Assembly: GCF_019703515.2 (NCBI RefSeq)
Contig: NC_059374.1
Location: forward strand, 18,204,595 to 18,268,594
Source: Myxocyprinus asiaticus
Taxonomy: Eukaryota > Chordata > Actinopteri > Cypriniformes > Catostomidae
Length of the DNA stretch: 64,000 nucleotides
Direction of reading: 5' to 3'
The number at the start of each line of letters is the position of its first letter. Within the stretch, counting starts at the first letter, position 1. Shown piece by piece: positions 22,950 through 34,742 of this stretch. The notes beneath the pieces were generated by a model, which did not search any database, was not told the origin of the DNA, and saw nothing but the letters and a program-made list of their open reading frames with translations. The translations under genes were made by a program, and so were the position numbers.

Positions 22950-23529
22950 ATGCATTTACTATTTAACCATTTTTGAAAAAAAATCCCTGTGAGTCACTTT
23001 CTTCTGCACTAGCAGCTAGAGGTCGGCCGATAGTGGATTTTTCCAATACCAATAACTAAGGTGGTGGAAAAGGCAGATAACCGATTAATCAGCCAATAGT
23101 TTTTAAAATCGATGAATTGAATGTTACAAAAAAAAAATTTGTCGGCACAGACATGGAGGCCAGAGAACAAAATGAATAAAATCCCAGATGTAGTTTATTT
23201 TCAACCAATAATAATCAGAGAAAAAAAAAGAAGATTGGGTACATAACATAGAACTTGTAACACTAAACAATTTTGAAATCCTGGAGACTTGGCTCTGTTG
23301 AAATACAAATTTTCTTGTGATTATTAGTCCCAGGTGTTCCTTGTTTCCTCGTTTGCCCCTTGTGTATTTAATCCCTTGCTTTTCCTGTGTTCTTTGTCAG
23401 TTGTTACCATTCATGGATGTAATGGTTTGTTCTGTTTTCATGTTTTAGTTTCATATGTTTATTTTCCTGAGTTTTTTTTTTTTTTTTTTTTTAAATAAGC
23501 CTGCATTTAGATCCTCTTTCTCTCAACTC

Positions 23530-23697
23530 CTTCCTGCAGACGTTACAGAACAACTAACCATCACTGCGGATCTAGTGGCTTTACAGTTGTCTCTCAAACA
23601 AGGTGACGATACCATTGAGCATTGCTTGTTTGAGAGACAATTGTAAAGCCGCTAGATCCGCAGTGATGGTTAGTTGTTCTGTAACGTTTGCAGGAAG
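23530..23697. repeat. Long near-perfect inverted repeat (73-bp arms, 22-bp loop)
   Basis: The left arm 23530-23602 and right arm 23625-23697 are reverse complements with three mismatches in 73 positions. The arms copy the gag start of the surrounding retroelement fragment, so the same peptide ITADL.ALQLSLKQ can be read on both strands. Confidence 0.95.
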
Positions 23698-24006
23698 CGT
23701 TTCTGCTGTCTCGCCCAGATTTTCGATTGGGTAGATTTGTGTTAAAAGAGCATTATCGTTATGCACTCAACGAACCTGTGAAATCCTGTCTGCCTGGAGG
23801 CAGATGTGAACTTACCATGATGGAATTCCTTGATTATGCCTTGAGGCTCACATTCTCTCCTTACGCTGTGGGGTATGACAGTAATCCCTCGCCGCTGTCA
23901 GCGCCCACGTCTGCCACGAGCCAGCACCTGAAGCCTCGACCGTCCCAGAGCCAGCGTCCTTGGGGTTTCCCAGTTGCTGCCAGTGCTTCTGAACACTGTG
24001 GTCATC

Positions 24007-24083
24007 GAGCCGGTCCCGTGCCCCGAGGCCGTCGACGAGCCGGTCCCGTGCCCCGAGGCCGTCGACGAGCCGGTCCAGTGCCT
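24007..24083. repeat. 30-bp tandem repeat, about 2.5 units
   Basis: The GC-rich unit gagccggtcccgtgccccga followed by ggccgtcgac is repeated twice exactly, with a third partial, diverged copy. It encodes the repeated RAGPVPRGRR in the gag-like frame. Confidence 0.9.
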
Positions 24084-24479
24084 CTCGAGTCTTCCACGGC
24101 TCTGCCCCTTCAATCCTCAGCTTCCCTGGCCTCTGAACCCTCTGGGTCCACAGCTGCCATAACCTCTGAGCCCTTTTCTTTGCATGCCCTCACTTAAATG
24201 TAAAAAACTTAATTATCAAATGAACATGGAGGAATAGAAAAATAAACTATTGGCATAGATTTTTGATAACTGATAGTTCCAAAAAGCAACTGTCGGCACT
24301 GATTAATCGGTAAAACCGATATATCTGTCTATCTCTACTAGCATCTTTACTACTCCAGCCACTTTGAGAACTTGGCAGTGCCATACTGAAGATATTGTTG
24401 ACTTTTGTATGACAAATGTCTTATGTTTCGTTTTGGATAAAAGCATCTACTAAATGACTAAATATAAATATAACTTGTC

Positions 24480-26850
24480 CTGCACCGCTTGTGCCACAGG
24501 CTTAAATGGTACCTCAAATTGTGCAGCTTGTTGAGGAGAGGTGCGTTATAACTTTTCTAATAGATCAGACAATTTTCAGCTGGCTGATGAAAAAATGTGA
24601 AAAAATCCAATTAGACGTGCAGACAGTGAAGTATAGGGCCCAATCTTTTTTGTGTTACAATTATATTGGAAGGACCTAATATTTTTGCATAAACATGATC
24701 CTTAAAACTTTCAGATGTGATAAGTCTACTGTGAAGAATGAGAATGATGTCCTTTCAAATCTCTGGTTACAAAATTTACATCACCAACTGAGTGTGAAAT
24801 CTATTACAGTCGCCTCTCGCTCTACTGGAGTGGTGTGACGTGGGAGAGCTGTGACTAACACTAGCAGCTTTTGCACACAGACGGCAGCTTTAGCCATCGG
24901 GCTTTAGCAAGCTTATCACAACAGCGTAGATAAACTTCAGCACGTGTTAGCAACCTGATTAACGCTCCAGATCCCACCTTTGATGATAAGGCACTGCCCA
25001 ATTGAGAATAAGCCCCATGGAGAAATGAAGGCCTGTGTGATGGCTGAAAGGCATGAGGTTTGGAATTGATTATTTTTATTTTACGTCCTAATTCCTGTAA
25101 GTGAAGCATGGAGGTCACAATATTTGGTTTATGAATCTCATTTTCAACTGATGCAGCAGTGCAGCTCAGATTGTTTGTGAAATTATGAAGGAAGCAGGAA
25201 CTGTTGTGGTGCCATGTTTTGTCCTAACAGATTGCACATGTTCAGATATTCACATTTTTAGTCTAAATGTGCCAGCTCAGTGCATCAAGCTGGATCTTGG
25301 GATTTGGATTACCTAACACTTCTCTTTATTGGCCAAGCATGCACGTTTAATGGTTTATGCCGATAATCTCAAAATGGCCAAATAGGCCAATTTATCAACA
25401 TGGACAATATATTAGTCACAGATATGGAGGTTGCAAGTAGTATTGTGCATCTTCAGCATTGACTGCATGTGGTGCGCATGACAAATTTGAAACCATGAAC
25501 TTTTATGTATTGCAAATTCATTTTGTGTATAATGTAATGTAGAAGAATGAAATGTAATAAGACTGTTGCAAATTAATATAATCTCATTTGACATTCTAGG
25601 TAGAAATACTGCTAAAGTACAAGACCATCAGAATGGAATGGCATATCATAATGTCCCTGATCATAATGTGAGCTGGGCATAGAGCAGTCGTGTATGAGCG
25701 AGCGAACGACCGTTGACTGGCAGCAGAGCGAAAAGAGAGATAGCAGACTGTGGTGTCAGCTTGCTTTGTGGGAGGCAGATCTGCTTTTTTTGCCTGCCCA
25801 TTCTCCCATCATCTACCGTGCCTCATCAAGCCAGACTGCCTGCCTTTAAATGAGAGCTGATGCCTCCTGACTGTGCAACATGCTGCACACCTCTCTCTGT
25901 TCTTCTTCACAGCTTTTACAGCCATCCGGGTTTTAGTCTCATCTCCCACATAAGGATGTGTAATAACCTTTTGACCCCGTTTTACATATTAATTCCAGTG
26001 ATACTGGGTTAGCGGTTTTGTTCAGCATATTTTGTATCTATAGAATATCAGCCTTTATCATTGAAGAGTGGAAAATTCCAAAGTGGGTACAGTAGATAAG
26101 ATAGATTTCTGAAAAATATGTGATTATTATTGCTCATTTCCTCTAAGTCATGTTTTTTGACTTTTTATTGTGAATATTAAAGCAACTCTTTTGCTTTTGG
26201 ACATTAATGGTCTGATGTCATGGTGTCCTTCTGGGAAAAAAGCAGGTTATACCAGCAAAGGTGGTCAAAATGTTCAGGCTGTTTTTGTAGCATGGTTAAC
26301 CAGCTCATCTTAGCCAAGGTGGCCTACCCAACATAATCACACGGGAAGTGGACATGTTGCTCCTGAATGTTACAGTACCCTGACATCAACCCCATTCTGC
26401 AGAGTTACAGGCAAGCAACATCTCCCATGAAACATTTTTGCATCCACTCAAGCATGTTTACCTACAGTGGCATGACCAATAGCATGTCAGCAGTGTTGTT
26501 GAGCCATTTTATTGTCCTGCGTTGAAATCAGAAATTAATTGCGTTTGCATAATCATTGACAAGCACGATTTGGAGGTTCCAGATTACGTATTTACTCCAT
26601 TGACTTAAATTTAGGGTTGGGGTGTGGGTTTGGGGGTAAAGTTAGTAAAAATATCTATTCCTTTTCCCTGTACCACATCATTTACAATTAAATACTACTC
26701 ACTTCTGGAGATCAGTCTGAGCCTACCAGCCCCTAACCAGGTTGATCCAAGCCCCTCCAGTAGATAATCCAGTTGATGGACCAGCTTTAAACTATTTAAA
26801 ACCAACTACCATCAGACATTTGATTTGCGGGATAGAGTTTAACACCATAT

Positions 26851-26881
<31 letters not shown>

Positions 26882-27582
26882 AATACTGTATATAATAGTT
26901 TTTCTTTTTCTTTTTTTTTTCACTTTCAGAGTCTTGCAACCTTTCAAAGAGAAACTGTGAAATGAAAGACGTAGCTGCATGGTTCATGCATGGTTTACAG
27001 ACAGTGGCAATCTATCTTGGTGTAGTTTGTGGTAATGCATATTTCTCAAAATGGAGTTGTGTTCTCTCTCTCCCCCCCCCCCCCCCCAGTCCTTGTTTTA
27101 TTATAATGTTCTCTTTCACCAGTTCCTAATAGTCTCATTTTTATGGAAATTGCATCAAATCCACAGAGGAAAGTGCTTCTAGCACAATTTACCTCCCTCT
27201 TTCTCTTCCACTGTTGATTTGAGGCTGTAAGTAAAGCAATGTGTTACTGTACTAATAACAGAACCTCTAGATCAGTAAAGCTGTGGCGTCAAAATTCTAT
27301 TAACGTCAACATAAAGCAGCATTCACAAACCATTTAACTGCAGGAAGAATTTGTGAAATTTTACATAATACCAATCTATAGAAAGTCAGATTTTTTATTT
27401 TTATTTTTTTTTTTTTTTTAAAGAGTGAATGCACTTTGCTGCATATAGGAAAGCTATAGAATACTCCCTTGCTTGATCCCTTGCACCCTAATTAGGGAAT
27501 GACTTAACCTCCAGTTCGCTGTCTGTCTGCACTGGTCTCAGGTTTGAAATGCATCTTATTTTTATCCTAAATCCGTATACAG
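24480..27582. other. Spacer after tada2a, mostly unassigned
   Basis: This is AT-rich sequence without convincing coding sense. It holds an (AC)n/(TA)n tract at about 26850-26882, a C-homopolymer of about 16 at 27073-27089 and a T-run near 27400-27419. A less AT-rich block at about 25670-25930 shows no repeat signature. No gene was recognised. Confidence 0.5.
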
Positions 27583-27817
27583 CCCTTACAAAAAATCTAA
27601 ACTTGCCGCTCATTATTTTCACATGCAAGTGAGCTTTTGATTCGCTGCAAATGTTTGCCAGAGTTTTGTAGCTCTTCGCCAGTAGTGGTGAACCTCCAGC
27701 AAACCTTTGGCAACAATGGATAATTTGCCTCAAGTTTGCCGCAAAGCTCATTTGCATGTGAAAATTATTAGTGGCGAATTTGCGGCAAAGTTGCCATGAA
27801 CTCTGTTTTCATAAGGG
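27583..27817. mobile_element. Fold-back MITE (cccttac family), copy 1
   Basis: The ends cccttacaaaa and ttttcataaggg are inverted. Inner landmarks pair too: attttcacatgcaagtgagc at the left with gctcatttgcatgtgaaaat at the right. The whole unit can fold into one long stem. A second copy at 37216-37474 shares the central agtggtgaacctccagcaaa. Confidence 0.75.
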
Positions 27818-30054
27818 AGCCTCTGAAAGCAACATTTTCCAGCTTTTGGATGCATTCACTGATTCTCAATGTGATAATGCACAGTGAATATAGGATATTT
27901 TAAGGAAAATGAGCCTATAGTCCACATATGTGGTCATTGTGTTTAACAATGTGCCGTTTTGCGATAAATCGATGAAAATTTTGAAATGGCATATCGGATG
28001 AAACTAGAGACTTTACTCTTTTGACTCAAACAGGTTTTAATGTAAAAACTTAATGAGGTTTCTTACCAGATATAGTTTAGTTGGTGTTTCTCCCAAAGAC
28101 AAACTCAGCTGAGATTGGCGCCATGTTGTTTTGTTACATGACTCAGTGCGTCGAAAGTTTAACCCTTTAATTACAGCCTAGGTTCCCCTGAACTGAGATC
28201 AGTCAGTTTAAATGAAATTCTGCATAGCTTATAGTGAAGCAAAAATGTAATGTCCACACATGTGGACGCTGGGTCTCAAGAGAATAAAAATCATAGGGCA
28301 TGAGGGTGATGAATGTTGTCTGAAAAGGAAAGTCATTTCATAAGGCATTCAGGCATTTCATTCATTGTTTCAAAGATTTAAAAAAATATATATAATAATA
28401 ATAATAATAATAATTCCTTTGGAATAGTGCATTCTTATGAATCATGCACAAAAACACCAGGAATGTGTATTAAGAAAGAAAATAGGGTCAATTTTGATTT
28501 CATGTTGACTTTGAAGCAGCAACTGTGCCACTGGCAACCACACCCCCACCCCTCTGCCATTATTGCTAGGCAGTGATTAACACAGACATAAACTCGTCTT
28601 CCATTGTCAACACACAAGGTTTCCTTGGCAACAAGGTCTCTGGCATTCTAGAACTGTCAGCTCAAAGAAGGGGCCACAAAAGAGTGGAAACACTCCTCTC
28701 ACCCTGTTGCACATTCTCATCTGCTTGGCAGAGTCATATCTAAGCCAGGCAGAGCTCAGCACTCAAGCTCTACCTCTCTCCTCTTAACCCACAGCTCAAC
28801 GCACTGTTACCTGCCAAGTCCTTTTCTAGCACTGAGAACTAGCAGCTCAATTCCCATTCCGACTGTTCAGTGTATGCTTACCAAAAAGAAAAAAACAATG
28901 ATGTGATTGTGACTCTTAGCTCTTAACAGCACACATCATTTCACTATAGTATGACTATGTGTTGTATGCATCTTGTGTTTGTTGAACTGGTACACTTGAG
29001 TACACCTTATGATCTCAAAGTCTTGCTAATTCGTAACGAGTAGGCGGTGACGTCTGACATGCAGGGACAGCTGGAGCTACGGGCTGTCTAACACACCGTA
29101 CGCACACACACTTGTGTCAGCAGCTGATACACTGATCTTAGGATCTGTTTGCTGCTGCCATCACAGCTGGAGAGACACAGGTGCCTTTGGGATCAGACAC
29201 TGGACTGCATGTTGCAGCTCTCTGTGAGGGAGGAATTGCGTCAGTGGCCAAAAATAGGTTTCATCTCTGTTCATTGTTAATCCAGTTCTGGTAGAATGGA
29301 TTTTTGGACTGCAAGCAAGAATGCTGTTTATTGTACTATAAAAATAGGCTCCATCATCTGACATTGTAATCCTGCACTAAAGGATGCTGTGTTTTTTCAG
29401 GGCAAGACCTACATTAAAGTTCGCACTTAACATCAATATGAAACAGCATTCACAATTTTAGGTCTATAATAGTCAACAGGAAGGCATATTTGACTAACCC
29501 CAGCCCTAAACCTAACTGTCAGTGGAGTTAAAAAGCAACCTTGAAATCATGCTCACAAATGATTTTGATCTCAATAATTTTCAATTACTTCCTGGTTTTC
29601 ATGGGGCTAGGAGCTGTGTTTCGGACGTTGCTTGCATAACATTTATGCTAGCGGGAAAGGTGGAAAATATTTGATGGGGATTGGTGCTTTTCAGTAAAAC
29701 TGGTGATCGCAGTTGCTTTGAAAGAACATGAACTTTTGGAAGCAACATGTCAATTCTTTAGAAATAATTTTGGGGGGCGTCACTAGCATGCTGTCAAATA
29801 TAAAAGAAAATAATTTTGACTCGTCCCTCAGTTTGCAACACAAGTAAATTACGCATTTAGAACAGTGTCCGAAATTAGGGTTAGCATTTGGGTTAAGGTT
29901 AGGGTGAGGGTAAAAAAGTGCCCTTGGATTTTATTTTCAGAGGCATTTTTTACCATTATGAGGGCATATTTGTTTCCAACCATTTACAACATAAACTGTG
30001 TCTCATCTATTTATGTCAAATAAATCAATTTTCAATTAATTAAAAAAAATTACA
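27818..30054. other. Spacer, no gene recognised
   Basis: The spacer contains the palindromes tccacatatgtgg (near 27918) and gtccacacatgtggac (near 28252), which may be the two ends of an old element; the interior was not recognised. A (taa)n run is at 28393-28412. Degenerate gggtta repeats near 29875-29915 resemble telomere units but are too irregular to be an interstitial telomere tract. Nothing coding was found. Confidence 0.45.
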
Positions 30055-30470
30055 AGAGTCGCAAGTTCGAATCCAGGGTGTGCTGAGTGACTCCAGTCAG
30101 GCTTCCTAAGCAACCAATCGGCCTGGTTGCTAGGGTGGGTAGAGTCACGTTGGGTTAATCTCCTCGTGGTCGCTATAATGTGGTTCTCGCTCTCGGTGGG
30201 GCATGTGGCGAGTTGTGCGTGGATGCCACGGAGAATAGTGTGGGCCTCCACACACGCTACGTCTCCACGGTACCACGCTCGACAAGCCACATGATGAGCT
30301 GCGCGGATTGACAATCTCAGATGTGGAAGCAACTGAGATTCGTCCTCCGCCACCTGGATTGAGGCGAGTCACTATGCCACCATGAGGACTTGGAGTACAT
30401 TGGGAATTGGGCATTCCAAACGGCGGAGAAAAAGGGGAGAAAATCCACACAAAAAAAAAAAAAATTTTAC
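30055..30470 (+). mobile_element. tRNA-derived-type SINE with poly(A) tail
   Basis: The element starts within a tRNA-like box B (gcaagttcgaatccaggg) and ends in gagaaaatccacac followed by 14 A. The head before box B is missing, so it is 5'-truncated. A minus-strand partial copy is at 11582-11815. The frames across it have no coding meaning. Confidence 0.65.
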
Positions 30471-30699
30471 TCTAAAAATTAAATCAATTTTAACCCTTGT
30501 TTTATGCCATCATATATATATATATAACTAGGACAATAATGGAATATAAGAAGTAGCAGATGTTACAAATGAAGAAAAAAAAACTAATGCCCCCACATTT
30601 TGAATTTTGGGGGCATTTTGAAAGCACTTTTGCCCTGAGCCCCCCTTAATTTCTGAGCCTGGTTAAGAGTAATGCACTAACAATAGAAGTCTATGGGGT

Positions 30700-31175
30700 A
30701 AGGCAGTGTATTGGAATAAAAGTTAAAATGCCCATTGTTTAGGAAGTATAGCCATGAGACTTAAAATTTCTTTAAATCACACTAATCTCATGTTAACATA
30801 AAGCACTAACTAAACTTTTATGTCCAATCTTTCAACTCTTGTCATCATGACTATGTAAAGCCAGTTACCCTAGTAACTTTACAGTGATGCATGCAGAAAG
30901 GGACTGAAGTTCAATACATAGCCAAATGTTTAACCACCTATAACTATAGTCCCATCGCTTAAAGGATGATTTAGTGTGGAGGAATGAATACAAGCATTTT
31001 AACAAAAATACGAGCTGCACATTCATGCTTTGAAACCCTCCAGAATGCCATGCCCTATAGACTTCCAATATATGTGCATTAAACACAATTTTTGTTTGTT
31101 TTTACAAACTGATGGACATGGCGAAATAATTTGTGGCAATTGACAAGATGCCACAAATGCTGTTGATAGAACTTA
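30700..31175. repeat. Dispersed fold-back repeat (family H), copy 1
   Basis: The landmarks agtatagccatgagac, tctcatgttaacat and caatctttcaactcttgtca are shared with the copies at 57085-57560 and 61735-62195. The unit aagtctatggggtaag near its left end and the tgctgttgatagaactt end are also shared. It is probably a non-autonomous DNA element. Confidence 0.55.
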
Positions 31176-31189
31176 GCATGTTTAGAACT

Positions 31190-32148
31190 CAGTAAATTTC
31201 TTTAATCCTAAAGTCTGATTCCTTCACAACATTGGACCTGCGTGCTCGTAGGCTAGATGTCTCTAGTGTTTCCAGCTGCTTGTGGAAGGCAAAACTTCCC
31301 AACGTCAGCCTGTCTGTCTGAAGGGAGATTGTGGAAGATAACAGGACGCATGTCTCCGGAGAGCTAGAATGCTCTGGACTTCTGCCAGCATGCCCAGCAC
31401 ACCACATCTATTTCTGTTCCAGCTCTCACACAGGGGCGCTCAAATGGGTTAACTGCCATGTTCAAAATTCTTTTCCAATGATTTAATTAGATATTGGCCT
31501 CAATACAAAGTGATGAGTTGCCGTTATCTTGGCGACAGGGCAGTGTCTGAACTATGTCATCATTCCTGTCGTGAACACCCCTCTTGTTTTCGGTGAATGG
31601 CCAGCTCAGATAATGCTGGTTGAGTACCAACATTAAGATCAGATTATTGCTTGTTTCCCTGACACTGACACTGTAAATATTCTGCCTCCATTCAAGCCAG
31701 TGGAAACATTAAAGCTCACTGTCTCGCTGCGATGACTGACTCATCTGATATTTTAGTCGCAGTATTGTCCCGTCCCTACAGCTCTCAGCCCCCTCTCTCT
31801 CCCTATATCCCTCTTTCTCCCTGTATCACTCTTCCTATTTTGAGCAATGATCAGCTACATACCAGTGAGTATCACATTCCTGTCCAACAATCATGTTTCC
31901 CTTAAACAGTTTCTCACTGTGCACATCAAATTACATTGCTTAGTTGGTTATTATTGTAGTAATGGACAACCAAGTTGCCATTATATTGTCACTGAGAATC
32001 CTGGATATCACAGAGTTTAAAGTGCAATGTTATTGAATTGATCTTATATAAATGTCATATGTACAGAGCCCTTAGAGGACAGGAAGATAACTTATTCTCT
32101 GAAATGTTGCATTCCCTCGTACAAAGGTTTACGTTCCCTTGCAATAAA
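31190..32148. other. Spacer of more balanced composition, no gene recognised
   Basis: About 31200-31440 and 31680-31860 are less AT-rich than their surroundings, with a CT-rich tract at 31790-31830. No coding sense, repeat family or RNA gene was recognised. They could be conserved non-coding DNA. Confidence 0.35.
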
Positions 32149-32600
32149 TTAACCATGGTTTTACTACAGTAACCATACTTGAATTGTGGTATTTGTAGTA
32201 AAACCATAGTAACAAAATTTACCATGGTTTTACCATAGCAACTATAGTTCAACTAGGTATTTGTAGTAGAGCCATAGCCACAACATTTACTATGGTTTTA
32301 CTACAATAACCATATTTTAACCATGATATTTGTTGTCAAACCATAGCACAGGAAAACAAAAACGACAGTAATACAAATCATTATTTTGTGTTTATGGTTT
32401 TACTACAAATACCATAGTTTACTTGTAGTAAACTGCAGTCAAAAGTGTAGCTGCAGGACAAAAAGAAAAAAAAAGATGGTTTACCCTTATGAAAATGAAC
32501 CATAGTTTTATAACAGTAATGAGTTTAATTATTGCATTTTCAGTAAAACCATACTAATCATTGGACTAACCATGGTTACCACAGTCATGGTTATGACAAT
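32149..32600. repeat. aaccatggtt-type palindromic repeat array
   Basis: Units such as aaccatggttttactacagt and tagtaaaaccatagtaac recur in alternating orientation about every 40-60 bases across 450 bp. The unit is self-complementary around accatggt, so the region can form several overlapping stems. A related unit occurs singly at 33384-33397 (aaaccatggttaat). Confidence 0.7.
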
Positions 32601-32653
32601 ATTACTATAATAAAACTATTTACCATTAAAATAAATTCCCTCTCTGTCCTCTG

Positions 32654-32844
32654 CAGTGGTTCCCAACCCTGTTCCTGGAGGCCCACCAACACTGCACATT
32701 TTGTATAGCTTCCTTTTCTGACACACCCAGGTCTTGGAGTCTCCACTAACGAACTGATGAGTTAAATCAGGTGTGTTTGATTAGGGAGATATCCAAAATG
32801 TGTAGTGTTTTGGGAGCCTCCAGGAACAGGGATGGGAACCACTT
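32654..32844. mobile_element. Short hAT-type MITE
   Basis: The left end, cagtggttcccaaccctgtt, followed by cctggaggc, pairs with the right end, gcctccaggaacagggatgg, followed by gaaccact. The cagtggttcYcaacc terminus is the typical hAT (Charlie-like) end. The element is about 190 bp with no coding sense, and no clear 8-bp duplication remains. Confidence 0.7.
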
Positions 32845-33147
32845 CAGGATCTATACAAATGTAAGATGGGGTGTTTTGAATATGTTAATGCAAAGTTAAA
32901 AATGCATTTATCTTTAAATACCCAAAGAAATGGTTTGATGAACCCAAATTATTTTCCTGTGGTGATGCATTTCCTTTTGAAACAAGAAGTTAGGGCAGGA
33001 CATATCAAAGGCTTGCTAATAGCTAATACCCTTCTGTTTATGTTGCAGCCCGTCAAAATCACTCATTTTAGAGAGTATTTCATATAAGATTAGGCAGCAA
33101 TAGCTGCAAAAAGTTAATTGTCAACACCTGCATCTAGATGAAGTTAT

Positions 33148-33325
33148 AAAACCCATTAAACTTTGATTTAATTGGCTTTAAAGAAAACCGAAGTTACACC
33201 ATCCTGTATCATCCTTCACACACCTAGCAGTTCTTTAAACAAAATTCTCACTGCCTGTGTTGTTCAGAACATAAGAAAAGCATTGAACACACAGGGCCTC
33301 TCTTGGGCTTGAGCTCTCTCCACAG
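33148..33325. repeat. Direct duplication, copy 1 (partner at 34231)
   Basis: This 178-bp segment is repeated in the same orientation at 34231-34417. Shared blocks are aaagaaaaccgaagttacac, catcatccttcacacaccta (with one change) and cttgagctctctcc. Neither copy resembles a known element here. The two copies flank a Tc1-like fragment. Confidence 0.75.
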
Positions 33326-33399
33326 TGACTCACCATTTACCATTAGGTGAAACCTACTATATGGATACAGTATTACTGTAGTAAAACCATGGTTAATCA

Positions 33400-33840
33400 T
33401 ATCAGAATCCTCCCACATGTTTTTTTTTTTTAATTTTTTTTTTTTTGGCAAAATGCAAACGAGACTTAGTGTTGCACTTTTTCAGAACAGGCTTCTTACT
33501 TGCCATCCTGCCACACAGGCCAGCTTTGTGTAAAGCTTGGGAAATTGCTGTCACAGACACAGACCGATCAATCTCAGCAATAAGGGCTTGTAAATCCTTC
33601 AAAGTTGCTTTTGGCCTCTTGATAGCTTCCTGATCAGTATCCTCCTCCCACGGTCATCCAGTTTGGTGGGACGGCCTGATCTAGGCAATGTTTTGGTGGT
33701 GACACGTGCTTTCCACTTCTTAATAATGCTCTGAACGGTACTCAGAGGGATAGATGCCTTGAAATATTTTTGTAACTTTCTCCTAACCTGTGCCTTTCCA
33801 CAATTTTTAAGCACCTTTCCAACCATGGTGAATTCTTGAA
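33400..33840 (-). mobile_element. Tc1-like transposase fragment
   Basis: The minus-strand sense begins with a methionine at 33826 (MVGKVLKNCGKAQVRRKLQK) and gives the helix-turn-helix region (LSTVQSIIKKWKARVTTKTL, PRSGRPTKLDDRGRR). It continues after a frame change at 33402-33602 with ISQALHKAGLCGRMASKKPV. Poly-A/T runs interrupt it near 33420-33447, and no catalytic core or termini can be recognised. Confidence 0.8.
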
Positions 33841-34230
33841 TACATTATCATGCACTGCTAGTACTAAGAACAGCCGTGTTTTATTAAGTAATCAAAACTG
33901 CTACAGTTGATGTCAGGTGGGGGCCAATTAGCTATGTATGGGATCTGAAAGGTGATTGGTTGCACCTTAGAAAGTTTGAAATGGTTACTCTTAGGTATCA
34001 CTTATATAAACTAGATATTTTACTTATTAATTTTCAATCATTGTTCAGATTTATTTTACATGTTATTTTCACTTTGATGTTGAATGTTATAATGTGTAAC
34101 AGCTGGAAAAGGTTCAATGGATTTATTTACATTTCCATGGTGTAATGTGACGTGATAAAGATTTTGAGTCAAGGTATGATGACATTCTATAGGCACTGTA
34201 GATGGACCTAAAGTAAACAGACATGGACTA

Positions 34231-34417
34231 AAACCCCTAAAACTTCATTCATTGGCTCTTTAAAGAAAACCGAAGTTACACCATCCTACATCATCCTTCA
34301 CACACCTAGCAGTTCTTTTAAAAAAAATAAAAATAAATCTCACTGCCCGTGTTGTTCAGAGCAGAAGAAAAACACTGAACAAACAGAGCCTCTATTGGGC
34401 TTGAGCTCTCTCCCCAG
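34231..34417. repeat. Direct duplication, copy 2 (partner at 33148)
   Basis: This is the second copy of the segment at 33148-33325, with an added A-rich insertion near 34318-34337. Confidence 0.75.
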
Positions 34418-34742
34418 CAGAGAGTATCAGGTGTGCCACTGACTTTTTTGTCCTGGCTCTTTTCAGACTGTTCCCATCTGTGACGAAACTAGATACCGGA
34501 AATTCAAACACTACTGCTCTGTGTTTGTCACTCCGAGGTGAAATATCTCAGAAAAAAAAAGACCTCCTGGCACCACTGTGACTGTAACGAGAGACTGAAA
34601 CTTAGCATAAATATTGCCTGCCATGTTGTTGGTTCCAGTTTAAGTCTTGATTTCAATAAGCATGACATTTGTGCTTAAGATGTATGATTGCAGAAGCTGC
34701 ACAATTACAGCACAACTGAACCATAAAGAGATATTCTGGCTT

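Larger units (their letters stand above)
23395..24197 (+). mobile_element. LTR-retrotransposon fragment (LTR end plus gag-like frame), rearranged
   Basis: The left part ends like an LTR, with an aataag poly(A)-type signal and a terminus ...cgttaca at 23547. A gag-like start (EQLTITADLVALQLSLKQ) follows and is then disrupted by a long inverted repeat. The frame at 23688-24197 (169 residues) continues with an uncharacterised, Pro/Arg/Ser-rich sequence containing three copies of RAGPVP. No protease, reverse transcriptase or integrase part is present. The Ty3/gypsy-like assignment rests on resemblance of the gag start and is moderate. The fragment lies inside the hAT-like element at 23016-24336. 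Confidence 0.5.
23016..24336. mobile_element. hAT-like element nested in the L2 LINE
   Basis: Near-identical 8-bp flanks, actagcag (23008-23015) and actagcat (24337-24344), suggest a hAT-type duplication. The ends are imperfect inverted repeats: agaggtcggccgata at the left, and agagatagacagata when the right end is read on the minus strand. The ccgataac/cgatta-rich subterminal regions match as well. The core (about 23330-24200) is a separate LTR/gag-like segment. No hAT transposase frame is present. Confidence 0.6.
21885..24475 (+). mobile_element. L2-type LINE remnant, split by an insertion
   Basis: Sense on the plus strand gives reverse-transcriptase landmarks: SAAFDTVNHQ near 21897, [16 protein letters not shown] near 22041 and the catalytic YADD motif at 22139-22150 (YADDTQLYL). 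The frame at 22542-22949 gives the C-terminal block (GLPASMIKPLQLVQDAAEHL ... KKRLKTHLFREHL). Frames are broken between these parts, so the copy is dead. The 3' tail ggataaaagcatctactaaa is at 24436-24470. A hAT-like element at 23016-24336 interrupts it between the coding end and the tail. Confidence 0.85.

Noticed and set aside
29870..29920. gggtta-like repeats resembling telomere sequence (also near 49816 and 26610)
   Set aside because: Units are irregular and few. Such gggtta-rich phrases are common in cyprinid intergenic DNA and do not form an interstitial telomere array.
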